DNA of 64,000 nucleotides from positions 42,678 through 106,677 of the forward strand of contig NZ_LMEP01000024.1 of the NCBI RefSeq assembly GCF_001426405.1, given 5' to 3'. Positions 15,638 through 26,008 of the stretch are shown here, piece after piece. Within the stretch, counting starts at the first letter, position 1. Every line of letters starts with the position of its first letter. This stretch comes from Streptomyces sp. Root1304. GTDB taxonomy: Bacteria; Actinomycetota; Actinomycetes; Streptomycetales; Streptomycetaceae. Made by a program: the position numbers and the translations under genes. A model generated the notes under the pieces. That model had not been told where the DNA came from. It did no database searches and saw nothing but the letters and a program-made list of their open reading frames with translations.

Positions 15638-17164
15638 TTACGGGCGACGGAGCGCGTCGGAGGCCGCGGTGGCGGCCGGGCCGGCGGCCAGCTCGGTCTC
15701 CAGCAGCTGCTTGCCGAGCAGCTCGGGGTCCGGCAGCTCCATCGGGTACTCGCCGTCGAAGCAGGCACGGCAGAGGTTCGGCTTCTGGATCGTGGTCGCC
15801 TCGATCATCCCGTCGAGCGAGATGTACGAGAGCGAGTCCGCGCCCAGCGACGTGCCGATCTCCTCGATCGACATGCCGTTGGCGATCAGCTCCGCGCGGG
15901 TGGCGAAGTCGATGCCGAAGAAGCAGGGCCACTTCACCGGCGGCGAGGAGATCCGGATGTGGATCTCGGCCGCGCCGGCCTCGCGGAGCATCTTCACCAG
16001 GGCGCGCTGGGTGTTGCCGCGGACGATCGAGTCGTCGACGACCACCAGGCGCTTGCCCTTGATGACGTCCTTGAGGGGGTTCAGCTTCAGCCGGATGCCG
16101 AGCTGGCGGATGGTCTGGGAGGGCTGGATGAAGGTGCGCCCGACATAGGCGTTCTTCACCAGGCCCGCGCCGAAGGGGATGCCCGAGGCCTCGGCGTAGC
16201 CGATGGCGGCCGGGGTGCCCGACTCCGGAGTCGCTATCACCAGGTCGGCCTCGACGGGCGCCTCCTTCGCGAGGCGGCGGCCCATCTCCACGCGGGAGAG
16301 GTACACGTTCCGGCCGGCGATGTCGGTGTCCGGGCGGGCCAGGTACACGTACTCGAAGACACAGCCCTTGGGCTTCGCTTCCGCGAACCGCGAGGTGCGG
16401 ATGCCGTTCTCGTCGATCGCGATCATCTCGCCCGGCTCGACCTCGCGGACGTAGCTGGCGCCGCAGATGTCGAGGGCGGCGGACTCGGAGGCGACCACCC
16501 AGCCGCGCTCCAGACGGCCGAGGACCAGCGGGCGGATGCCCTGCGGGTCACGGGCCGCGTAGAGCGTGTGCTCGTCCATGAAGACGAGGGAGAAGGCGCC
16601 CCGGACGTCGGGGAGGACCTTCGCGGCGGCCTGCTCGATGGTGAGCGGCGTGCCGTCCTCGTCCACCTGGGCGGCGAGGAGCGCCGTCAGGAGGTCCGTG
16701 TCGTTGGTGGCCGCCACACGGGTGGTGCGGCCTTCCTTCTTGGGCAGGTCCGCGACCATCTCGGCGAGCTGCGCCGTGTTCACCAGGTTGCCGTTGTGGC
16801 CGAGCGCGATCGAGCCGTGGGCGGTTGCCCTGAACGTCGGCTGCGCGTTCTCCCACACGGACGCCCCGGTGGTCGAGTAGCGGGCGTGACCGACCGCGAT
16901 ATGACCTTGGAGGGAACCGAGAGAGGTCTCGTCGAAGACCTGGGACACGAGGCCCATGTCCTTGAAGACGAGGATCTGGGAGCCGTTGCTGACCGCGATA
17001 CCCGCGGATTCCTGGCCCCGATGCTGGAGGGCGTAGAGCCCGAAGTACGTGAGCTTTGCGACCTCTTCACCCGGAGCCCAGACACCGAAGACGCCACAAG
17101 CGTCCTGGGGGCCTTTCTCACCGGGGAGCAAGTCGTGATTGAGTCGACCGTCACCACGTGGCAC
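15638..17164 (-). CDS. purF: Amidophosphoribosyltransferase
   Basis: A 508-residue enzyme for the first committed step of purine synthesis (PRPP plus glutamine to phosphoribosylamine). A 22-residue propeptide ends at DA, and the mature N-terminal nucleophile is C23 in CGVFGVWAP, as in Bacillus-type PurF. The glutaminase domain has HRGQESAGI and GHNGNLVN; the PRTase loop is VVVDDSIVRGNT. Conserved cysteines in the C-terminal part (CFFGID, LCRACFDGEYP) fit the Fe-S binding class. GTG 17164 is the start. First gene of purF-purM. Confidence 0.97.
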   Translation of the reverse strand: MPRGDGRLNHDLLPGEKGPQDACGVFGVWAPGEEVAKLTYFGLYALQHRGQESAGIAVSNGSQILVFKDMGLVSQVFDETSLGSLQGHIAVGHARYSTTGASVWENAQPTFRATAHGSIALGHNGNLVNTAQLAEMVADLPKKEGRTTRVAATNDTDLLTALLAAQVDEDGTPLTIEQAAAKVLPDVRGAFSLVFMDEHTLYAARDPQGIRPLVLGRLERGWVVASESAALDICGASYVREVEPGEMIAIDENGIRTSRFAEAKPKGCVFEYVYLARPDTDIAGRNVYLSRVEMGRRLAKEAPVEADLVIATPESGTPAAIGYAEASGIPFGAGLVKNAYVGRTFIQPSQTIRQLGIRLKLNPLKDVIKGKRLVVVDDSIVRGNTQRALVKMLREAGAAEIHIRISSPPVKWPCFFGIDFATRAELIANGMSIEEIGTSLGADSLSYISLDGMIEATTIQKPNLCRACFDGEYPMELPDPELLGKQLLETELAAGPAATAASDALRRP

Positions 17165-17497
17165 GTCTCCGAGTGTAGACGGGCTCGACCACTGGTCCGA
17201 ATTGAGGAATTACGGGGTCGACCCCGCTCGTATGTTCGCACGAAATGATCAACTCCGGCTTGGAGCCCCCTACGAGGCAGGCGCCGGAAGGGATCCGGGC
17301 CCCGAGAGCCCGCCGAGCGGACGCTCGTACCAGCCGGGAAGCTGCCCGGCGATGTGACGGAGTGCACCTTCCCCGGCCACCCCGGAGCCCCGACGCCCGG
17401 CCCCCGGGACCCGCCACCCCTGGGAGGTTCCTCCCTATCGTCCGGGTGCGTCCGGTGCCCTCGTGACGGGCGTGTGTACGGGGGATGTCCGCCGCCC
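17165..17497. other. Intergenic region upstream of purF
   Basis: 333 nt between purF and the META lipoprotein, both transcribed leftward. It should hold the purF promoter and leader; I could not pick hexamers or a purine-responsive element with confidence. Short open frames here lack a ribosome site and look non-coding. Confidence 0.4.
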
Positions 17498-18319
17498 CTA
17501 CCGGTCCACGTTCTTCTCCGCCGTCGCCGTCAGGCCCTCGCCCGTGCTGTCGGTGAGGGTCAGGGTGCGGTGGTCGAGCCGGTAGGTGAGCGGGCCGTCG
17601 AGGAGTTCGTACAGCTTCGTCTCCAGCCGCATCTGCGGGCTCGTGCACAGCATCCGGGTGGTCGCCGCCGGGCCCTCGACGGTGAGGGTCTTCCCCTCGA
17701 TCCGGGCGGCGGCGGAGAAGTTGTTGCAGCCCAGGTTTCCGGTGACCCGGCCGTCCGCGCCGATGACCAGGCGCGCCTTGGCCCCGCTCCCGGCGGGCAG
17801 CGAGGCCGCGGTGTCCCCGGCGAGGAGTCCGTCGATCTTCCAGGTGGTGCCGCGCAGCGGAGCGCCGGGCTCGGCGGTCAGTTGGAGGCCGTCGCGGCCG
17901 TCGGCCGAGGCGAGGGTGAACCGGTCGCCCGCGATCGTGCCCTTGAGCGGGCCGTCGAAGGCCTTGAGCAGCGCCTTCTCGAAGCGTTCCCGGTCACCGG
18001 GGCAGCCGATCTCGGTGATCTCCTGCGGAGTGATCGTCAGGGTGTCGCCCTGCGCGGCGACCGTGGCGCCGAACTGATTGCAACCGCTGTTCCCCCGGGC
18101 CCGGCCCTTCTCCCCGAAGTCGAGGCGGGCGCCGTCCGGGGCGGCGGACCTGCTGCCGTCGGCGGTCACCGCGCCGATCGTCCAGTGCGTACCGGCGAGG
18201 GGCAGGTCCGGGGAGAGCGTGCCCGCGCCGGAGCCGGCGCCGGCGCCTCCCTCCGTACCGCAGGCGGTGGCGAGGAGCAGGAGCGGGACCAGGGCGGCGA
18301 GGGCGCGTGGCTTCGGCAT
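17498..18319 (-). CDS. Lipoprotein with two META domains
   Basis: A 273-residue surface lipoprotein. The signal peptide ends in lipobox LLATAC with lipidated C20. Two tandem META (HslJ-like) domains follow, each with the pattern 'W-x-I, GN-x-GCN-x-F' (GNSGCNQFGA near residue 75, GNLGCNNFSA near 195) and a late cysteine (IGC, MLC), so each domain may hold a disulfide. HslJ-type META proteins are linked to envelope stress and novobiocin resistance in E. coli; here the role is unknown. ATG 18319. Confidence 0.88.
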   Translation of the reverse strand: MPKPRALAALVPLLLLATACGTEGGAGAGSGAGTLSPDLPLAGTHWTIGAVTADGSRSAAPDGARLDFGEKGRARGNSGCNQFGATVAAQGDTLTITPQEITEIGCPGDRERFEKALLKAFDGPLKGTIAGDRFTLASADGRDGLQLTAEPGAPLRGTTWKIDGLLAGDTAASLPAGSGAKARLVIGADGRVTGNLGCNNFSAAARIEGKTLTVEGPAATTRMLCTSPQMRLETKLYELLDGPLTYRLDHRTLTLTDSTGEGLTATAEKNVDR

Positions 18320-18358
18320 GGAGGTGGGACGGACCGGCCCGCCGTCCGGTTCCTCCGG

Positions 18359-19147
18359 TCACCCCATCAGGGGCAGCAGGTCCTCCAGGTCCGCGCGCTC
18401 GCCGCTCGCGCTCACGTGGGCCGCGTCCAGCTCCGCCGCCCACTCCGTCCGGCCCGTCGCCAGCCTGATCCAGGTCAGCGGGTCCGTCTCCACCACGTTG
18501 GGCGGGGTGCCCCGGGTGTGCCGGGGGCCCTCCACGCACTGCACCACCGCGTACGGCGGGATCCGCACCTCGACGGCCCCGCCCGGCGCCTTCGACGCGA
18601 GCACGTCGGCGAGCAGCCGGGTGCAGGCGGCGAGGGCCTGGCGGTCGTACGGGATGCCGGCGCCCGTCGCGGCGTTCAGGTCGTCGGTGTGGACGACCAG
18701 TTCGACGGTCCGGGTGACGAGGAAGTCGGCGAGGGTCATGGCGCCGAAGCTCAGGGGCAGCAGCCGCTCGTCGGCCGCACCCGCGAGTGCCTGCTCGTAG
18801 GCGTCCGCCACCCGCGCGTACAGCCCCGGCAGATCGGAGGCGTCGATGCCACGGGTGTGCGTGTCGATCCGCTCGGACGCTCCGGCGGTCGTCGCCGGCC
18901 AGTCGAGCAGGGCGAGCCGGTCCTTCCCTCCTTCCGGCGAGGCCAGGAGCTGCGGCACGGTCTCGACCATCCACGCGAGGTGCGCCGCCAGGTCCCGTAC
19001 CGTCCACCCACCGAGCCGGGTCGGCCCGTCGAGCTGCTCCGGAGTGAGGGCGTCGACGGCCTTCCGTACGTGCCCGAACTGGGCGAGCACGGCGGACCTG
19101 GTCCTGGCGGAGTCGTATGCGCGGGTGCGCTTCTTGGCCGGTGGCAT
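18359..19147 (-). CDS. Maleylpyruvate isomerase family (mycothiol-dependent, DinB-fold) enzyme
   Basis: A 262-residue cytoplasmic protein. The N-terminal DinB-like helical bundle has the MDMPI_N features GGWTVRDLAAHLAW and later TRTVELVVHTDDL, where the histidines would be metal ligands. The C-terminal 90 residues resemble an SCP2-like sterol-carrier fold (WIRLATGRTEWAAEL). Such enzymes use mycothiol, the actinobacterial thiol, for isomerase or transferase reactions; the substrate here is unknown. It starts at ATG 19147 and ends 39 nt before the META lipoprotein start, so the two may be cotranscribed. Confidence 0.82.
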   Translation of the reverse strand: MPPAKKRTRAYDSARTRSAVLAQFGHVRKAVDALTPEQLDGPTRLGGWTVRDLAAHLAWMVETVPQLLASPEGGKDRLALLDWPATTAGASERIDTHTRGIDASDLPGLYARVADAYEQALAGAADERLLPLSFGAMTLADFLVTRTVELVVHTDDLNAATGAGIPYDRQALAACTRLLADVLASKAPGGAVEVRIPPYAVVQCVEGPRHTRGTPPNVVETDPLTWIRLATGRTEWAAELDAAHVSASGERADLEDLLPLMG

Positions 19148-19212
19148 GGGCCGAGGCTAACGCCGAGACTGGAAGGACGGAGCCACTCGCAGCGAAAGCA
19201 GGCGACGGGACC

Positions 19213-19623
19213 ATGACCCATCACGAGCACCCCGATGCCGCCCTGATACGCCGGGGCTACGAAGCCTTCAGCAACGGCGACATGGCGACGTTGGAATCCC
19301 TGATGACCAGCGACTGCACCCACCACGTTCCCGGCGAGAGCCGGATATCCGGGCACTACAAGGGCCGGGACAACGTCCTCGGCGGCTACTACCGCTCGCT
19401 CGCCGAACTCACCGAAGGCACCTTCCGCGTCGAGCTGAAGGGCGTGTTCGTGGACGGCCGCGGCCACGCCATCACCACCCACCGCTTCCACGCCGACCGC
19501 GGCGACCGCGGCATCGAGATGGACGGCGGACTGTTCTTCACGCTCGTCGGCGGCAAGATCTCCGACATCGACGAATGCGTCGCCGACATCGTGGAGTCGG
19601 ACTCCTTCTGGGGAACCGGCTGA
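19213..19623 (+). CDS. SnoaL-like / NTF2-fold protein
   Basis: A 136-residue single-domain cone-fold protein. The segments IRRGYEAFSNGDMATLESLM, HHVPG, GHYKGRDNVLGGYY and the late GGKISDIDE are typical of SnoaL-like ketosteroid-isomerase relatives. No substrate can be read from the sequence. ATG 19213, divergent from the DinB-fold enzyme with 65 nt between. Confidence 0.8.
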   Translation: MTHHEHPDAALIRRGYEAFSNGDMATLESLMTSDCTHHVPGESRISGHYKGRDNVLGGYYRSLAELTEGTFRVELKGVFVDGRGHAITTHRFHADRGDRGIEMDGGLFFTLVGGKISDIDECVADIVESDSFWGTG

Positions 19624-19629
19624 CAGCAC

Positions 19630-19660
19630 GGAGCCCCCGCCCTTCCCGGGCGGGGGCTCC
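19630..19660. terminator. Terminator between the SnoaL-like gene and purL
   Basis: A perfect 13-bp stem, GGAGCCCCCGCCC and complement, around loop TTCCC. It sits between convergent genes, so it can serve both. Confidence 0.8.
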
Positions 19661-19684
19661 GATTCCGTACGTTCGATCCGAGGA

Positions 19685-21933
<2,249 letters not shown>

Positions 21934-21934
<1 letters not shown>

Positions 21935-22614
21935 CAGGCGTTGACCAGCTTCTTGAGGATCGAGGTGAAGAAACCGAGGCCGTCCGTCTTGCCGGTGCCG
22001 ATCAGCGGCTCGACGGCGTGCTCGGGGTGCGGCATGAGGCCGACCACGTTGCCCGCGGCGTTGGTGACGCCGGCGATGTCACGCAGCGAGCCGTTGGGGT
22101 TCACGTCCAGGTAGCGGAACGCGACCCGGCCCTCGGCCTCCAGCTCGTCGAGGACACGCTCGTCGGCGACGTACCGGCCGTCCATGTTCTTGAGCGGGAC
22201 CTCGATCTCCTGGCCCTGGACGTAGTCCGAGGTCCAGGCGGTCTCCGCGTTCTCCACCCGCAGCTTCTGGTCGCGGCAGATGAAGTGGAGGTGGTTGTTG
22301 CGCAGCATCGCGCCCGGCAGCAGATGGGCCTCGGTGAGGATCTGGAAGCCGTTGCAGATGCCGAGGACGGGCATGCCCGCCTTCGCCTGCTCGATGATCG
22401 TCTCCATCACCGGCGAGAAGCGGGAGATGGCTCCGGCCCGCAGGTAGTCGCCGTAGGAGAAGCCGCCGGCCAGGACCACGGCGTCGACCTGCTTGAGGTC
22501 CTTGTCGCGGTGCCAGAGCGAGACGGGCTCGGCGCCCGCCAGGCGGGCGGCACGCAGCGCGTCCTGGTCGTCGAGCGTTCCGGGGAACGTGACGACGCCG
22601 ATGCGTGCGGTCAC
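21934..22614 (-). CDS. purQ: Phosphoribosylformylglycinamidine synthase glutaminase subunit PurQ
   Basis: A 226-residue class-I glutaminase supplying ammonia to PurL. The nucleophile is C87 in GICNGFQ; the His/Glu pair is in MPHPEHAVE near the C-terminus. It overlaps purS by 4 nt (ATGA) and purL by 1 nt. Confidence 0.98.
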
Positions 22615-22856
22615 GACTCCACCTTCACGACGAAGTCTTCGATCACGGTGTTGGCAAGGAAGGTTTCGGCCATCTCATGGATGCGGGCGAGGGCGGCGTC
22701 GTCGACCGGTCCCTCCACCTCCAGCTCGAAACGCTTCCCCTGACGGACGTCGGCGATTCCGGCGAATCCCAGGCGGGGCAGTGCACGCTGCACCGCCTGC
22801 CCCTGAGGGTCGAGGATCTCCGGCTTGAGCATGACGTCGACTACGACGCGTGCCAC
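22611..22856 (-). CDS. purS: Phosphoribosylformylglycinamidine synthase subunit PurS
   Basis: An 81-residue structural subunit that bridges PurL and PurQ. The chain begins MARVVVDVMLKPEILDPQG. GTG 22856 is preferred over another GTG two codons upstream because GGGAG lies 5 nt before it. First gene of purSQL. Confidence 0.96.
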   Translation of the reverse strand: MARVVVDVMLKPEILDPQGQAVQRALPRLGFAGIADVRQGKRFELEVEGPVDDAALARIHEMAETFLANTVIEDFVVKVES

Positions 22857-23222
22857 TGGCACTCCCGGTGGTGTGTTGCGTGGGCGGTTCCCTCAGCGTA
22901 CCTGTCTCCAAATTCTACGCGGGTAGAGATCTGAAGGATCCTCCAAAAGCCAGGCCGACGGGCCGCTCGACCGACGAACACCTCCCGCGCCCCCGCGCGG
23001 GCACCTCCACGCAAAATTCGAGTGAAATATTGCGAACCTCAATGCACCGGGACACGCTGAAACAATTGCCAGGGCTTCACAATGCGATGCCCACCGCTGT
23101 ACAAAGGAATCCAGAAGAAAGCAGCATTGTCCCGGCACAGCCGTACCGTCGACATCGCCGCACGTCAGAGGCGCCACAAGCGCCTCCTCTGCGGCATCGG
23201 CCGCAGGAAAGGACCGATATCC
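22857..23222. other. Divergent promoter region between purS and the Lsr2 paralogue
   Basis: 366 nt, visibly richer in A and T than its surroundings, notably 22905-22930 and 23010-23110. A TAGAAT hexamer on the minus strand (22917 to 22912) is a possible purS -10. AT-rich DNA upstream of an Lsr2-family gene would fit autoregulation by Lsr2-type silencers. No gene seen. Confidence 0.45.
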
Positions 23223-23564
23223 GTGGCTCAGCGTGTGGTGGTCACTCTCTCCGACGACATGGACGGCGGAGAAGCGGCTGAAACGGTCGCGTTCGGCCTC
23301 GACGGGAAGACGTACGAGATCGACCTGAATGCTGCCAATGCAAAGAAACTCCGCAAGGCGCTCGCGCCGTACCTCGCCGCCGGGCGCAAGCTGCCGGCCA
23401 GGGCGACGGCCGGCCGGGGCGCCTCCGTGGAGACGTACACCCACACCTCGCTGGCACCCGACCCGGCGGCGGTCCGCGCCTGGGCCCAGTCCAACAAGAT
23501 GGACGTGCCGGCGCGCGGCCGCATCCCGAAGCGGGTCTACGAGGCGTTCCGCGCGGCGAGTTGA
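23223..23564 (+). CDS. lsrL: Lsr2-family nucleoid-associated protein (LsrL paralogue)
   Basis: A 113-residue xenogeneic silencer homologue. The N-terminal dimerisation domain has the family signature VVVTLSDDMDGGEAAETVAFGLDGKTYEIDLN; the C-terminal DNA-binding domain contains the AT-hook-like RGRIP core, preceded by VRAWAQSN. Lsr2 coats AT-rich, often acquired, DNA and silences it. Position next to purS points to the second Streptomyces paralogue, not the main Lsr2. GTG 23223 with AAAGGA upstream. Confidence 0.92.
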   Translation: MAQRVVVTLSDDMDGGEAAETVAFGLDGKTYEIDLNAANAKKLRKALAPYLAAGRKLPARATAGRGASVETYTHTSLAPDPAAVRAWAQSNKMDVPARGRIPKRVYEAFRAAS

Positions 23565-23640
23565 GGCGGCCGGACGGCCGGGCGGGACGACCGGAGGGTC
23601 GGCCGGACCCGGCAGGACGACACCGGGCCGGGGGGCGGAT

Positions 23641-23671
23641 TTGCATTGCACCCCCCATGATCGGCTAAAGT
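23641..23671 (+). promoter_or_regulatory. Possible promoter of the tRNA-Gly pair
   Basis: TTGCAT (23641-23646) and TAAAGT (23666-23671) with a 19-nt spacer, about 50 nt before the first tRNA-Gly. Confidence 0.35.
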
Positions 23672-23720
23672 CTGGAACACGCCGAGGGGCGAGGCCGCAA
23701 AGCCCCACCTCACGCAGCGT

Positions 23721-23792
23721 GCGGGTGTAGTTCAGTAGCAGAACATCCCCCTTCCAGGGGGAAGGCGCAGTGTGCAATTCCTGTCACCCGCT
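23721..23792 (+). tRNA. tRNA-Gly (anticodon UCC) with aberrant T arm and D loop
   Basis: A 72-nt sequence that folds as a cloverleaf: acceptor GCGGGTG/CACCCGC is perfect, D stem GTTC/GAAC is perfect, and anticodon stem TCCCC/GGGGA closes loop CTTCCAG. The T stem CAGTG/CCTGT has only one Watson-Crick pair (53-61) plus one wobble. The T loop is TGCAATT instead of TTCGAAT, replacing U55 by G, and the D loop AGTAGCA replaces G18 by A. The other tRNAs in the window are all canonical. It may be a tRNA with a non-ribosomal role or a decaying gene. CCA is not encoded. Confidence 0.85.
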
Positions 23793-23873
23793 CTGCATCG
23801 CAAGTCCGAAGCACTCCGGTGCGTCAGGTAGAGTGGTGCTCGCACCGCCCGGTGAAAGCCGAGCGGCAGCAAT

Positions 23874-23946
23874 GCGGACGTGGCTCAGTTGGTAGAGCAT
23901 CACCTTGCCAAGGTGAGGGTCGCGAGTTCGAATCTCGTCGTCCGCT
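23874..23946 (+). tRNA. tRNA-Gly (anticodon GCC), copy 1
   Basis: A canonical 73-nt cloverleaf with anticodon loop TTGCCAA and T loop TTCGAAT. Identical to the copy at 27953-28025. Confidence 0.97.
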
Positions 23947-23953
23947 CAGGAGT

Positions 23954-23989
23954 ACGAAGGCCCCGGTTCTCAGGAACCGGGGCCTTCGT
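23954..23989 (+). terminator. Terminator after tRNA-Gly copy 1
   Basis: A perfect 16-bp stem, ACGAAGGCCCCGGTTC and complement, around loop TCAG. Confidence 0.85.
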
Positions 23990-24090
23990 CGTATCCCCAC
24001 GCCCCCCGCCCCCGCCCCATGACATTTGTCAGAAGCGGGTGATGACGGCGCGCACTGCCGGACGGCCCCCGCCGCCGGAAGCCTGGTCAC

Positions 24091-25176
24091 ATGACCCACG
24101 CGATCGAAGCGGAAGACCTCCGCCGCGCCTACTCCGGCGGCTTCGAGGCCGTCCGCGGCCTCTCCTTCACCGTCCCGCGCGGCGAGATCTTCGCCCTGCT
24201 CGGCACCAACGGCGCCGGCAAGACCTCCACCGTCGAACTCCTCGAAGGCCTCGCCGCCCCGAGCTCCGGCACCGCCCGCGTCCTCGGCCACGACCCCTAC
24301 CGCGAGCGTGCCGCCGTCCGCCCCCGCATCGGCGTGATGCTCCAGGAGGGCGGCTTCCCCAGCGATCTGACGGTGGCCGAAACCGTACGGATGTGGGCGG
24401 GCTGCACCAGCGGCGCCCGCCCCACCGGCGAGGCGCTGGAGGCCGTCGGCCTCGGCACCCGCCACCGGCTCCGGATCAAGCAGCTCTCCGGCGGCGAACG
24501 GCGCCGCCTCGACCTGGCCCTCGCCCTCCTCGGCCGCCCCGAGGTCCTCTTCCTCGACGAGCCGACCACCGGGCTGGACGCCGAAGGGCGGCGCGACACC
24601 TGGGAGCTGGTGCGGTCGCTGCGCGACGAGGGGACGACGGTGATCCTCACCACCCACTACCTGGAGGAGGCCGAGAACCTGGCCGACCGGCTCGCGATCA
24701 TGCACCAGGGGCGGATCGTGCTCTCCGGAACACCCGCCCAGGTCACCGCCGCCCGGCCGGCCCGCATCCGCTTCGCCCTGCCCGCCGGAGTGCCCGCCGC
24801 CCGGCTCCCGCTGCACCTGCGGGCCGCCGAGGACGGGGGAAGGGTCGAGATCCGTACCGGCTCCCTCCAGGAGGACCTGACCGCACTCCTCGACTGGTCC
24901 CGGGACAACGGCGTACGGCTCGACGGGCTCGACGCGCGCGCGGCCTCGCTGGAGGAGGCGTTCCTCGACATCGCGGGACGGAGTGCGGAGGAGAGGGCGA
25001 AGGAGGTGTCGGGCGCGCTCGCATCGGACGGACTCGGATCGGAGGGACCCGGATCGGGCGGAATCGCGTCGGACGGACTCGGATCGGGCGGACTCGCATC
25101 GGGCGGACTCGCATCGGACGAAATCGCGTCGGACGGAATCGAATCAGGCGCGCTCCGGTCGGAGGCCCGTCGATGA
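24091..25176 (+). CDS. ABC transporter ATP-binding protein with a pentapeptide-repeat tail
   Basis: A 361-residue DrrA/CcmA-type nucleotide-binding subunit. Walker A is GTNGAGKT (38-45), signature LSGGE (132-136), Walker B EVLFLDEP (151-158), with the switch histidine in TTHYLEEAE. The DrrA-like C-terminal region ends near residue 306; residues 307-356 are about ten imperfect pentapeptides of the form xSxGx (ASDGL, GSGGI). It overlaps the permease gene by 4 nt. Together with the histidine kinase and regulator it forms an exporter-sensor operon of the kind often tied to antibiotic or envelope stress. Confidence 0.92.
   Translation: MTHAIEAEDLRRAYSGGFEAVRGLSFTVPRGEIFALLGTNGAGKTSTVELLEGLAAPSSGTARVLGHDPYRERAAVRPRIGVMLQEGGFPSDLTVAETVRMWAGCTSGARPTGEALEAVGLGTRHRLRIKQLSGGERRRLDLALALLGRPEVLFLDEPTTGLDAEGRRDTWELVRSLRDEGTTVILTTHYLEEAENLADRLAIMHQGRIVLSGTPAQVTAARPARIRFALPAGVPAARLPLHLRAAEDGGRVEIRTGSLQEDLTALLDWSRDNGVRLDGLDARAASLEEAFLDIAGRSAEERAKEVSGALASDGLGSEGPGSGGIASDGLGSGGLASGGLASDEIASDGIESGALRSEARR
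25011..25160 (+). repeat. In-frame 15-bp tandem repeat in the ABC ATPase gene
   Basis: About ten degenerate 15-bp units built on a (A/G)TCGG(A/G)CGGA(A/C)TCG core, each coding one pentapeptide. It directly precedes the stop/start overlap with the permease. Confidence 0.8.
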
Positions 25177-25970
25177 GCAGCCCCGCCCGTCACCTGCCCA
25201 CCCGCCGCCTCCCCTCCCGTACCCGGCTCGGCGCGCTCGGGCGGGCCGAGCTGACCCTGCTCGGCCGCAACCGCACCGCGCTCGTCGGTGCCCTCCTCGT
25301 CCCCCTCCTCATGGTCGAAGCCGTGCGCAGCTCCCTCCGGAGCGTCGACCTCGGCGCGGCCGGCACGAGCATCGCCGAGGTCGCGGTGACCGGCGCCCTC
25401 GGCATGGCCCTCCTCGTCGGCGTGTACAGCAACCTGGTCGCCGCCTTCGTCGCCCGCCGCGAATCCCTCGTCCTCAAGCGGCTGCGTACGGGAGAGCCCA
25501 CCGACACCGAGATCCTGACCGGGATCGCCCTGCCGGCCGTCGCCCTCGCCCTCGCGCAGTGCGCCCTGCTCACGGCCGGCGGCATCGCCGTCCTCGACCT
25601 GCCGGCACCCGAGAGGCCCGACCTGCTCCTCGCCGGAGCCCTCCTCGGCGCCGTCCTGCTCACCGTCCTCGCCTGCGTCACCTCGGCCGTCACCCGCACC
25701 GTCGAGAGCGCCCAGCTCACCGCGCTCCCGCTGCTCCTGGTCTCGGCCCTCGGCTCCGGGCTCTTCGTCCCCCTCTCCGTGTTCCCCGAGCGGGTCGCCT
25801 CGCTCTGCGAACTGCTGCCGCTGACCGGCGCCATGACCCTCGTACGGGCCGGGTGGGCGGGCGGACCGGGAGCCGGAGAGCTGACCGGCGCCGCGCTGAC
25901 CACGGTGGCCTGGATCATGGTCTCGGTGTTTGCTGTCCAGCGGTGGTTCCGGTGGGAACCCCGGCGCTGA
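25173..25970 (+). CDS. ABC-2 type transporter permease
   Basis: A 265-residue membrane subunit with six hydrophobic segments, the usual ABC-2 layout (segments near residues 38-52, 70-95, 115-140, 148-170, 180-205, 235-255). ATG 25173 overlaps the ATPase stop (ATGA). Pairs with the preceding ATPase as a probable drug or lipid exporter. Substrate unknown. Confidence 0.9.
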   Translation: MSSPARHLPTRRLPSRTRLGALGRAELTLLGRNRTALVGALLVPLLMVEAVRSSLRSVDLGAAGTSIAEVAVTGALGMALLVGVYSNLVAAFVARRESLVLKRLRTGEPTDTEILTGIALPAVALALAQCALLTAGGIAVLDLPAPERPDLLLAGALLGAVLLTVLACVTSAVTRTVESAQLTALPLLLVSALGSGLFVPLSVFPERVASLCELLPLTGAMTLVRAGWAGGPGAGELTGAALTTVAWIMVSVFAVQRWFRWEPRR

Positions 25971-26008
25971 ACCACCCGCCGAACGACCCGTCGAGAGGGG
26001 CCTCGCCC

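Noticed and set aside
17245..17466. Short open frame in the purF upstream region
   Set aside because: No ribosome site, low-complexity Arg/Pro composition and no family resemblance.
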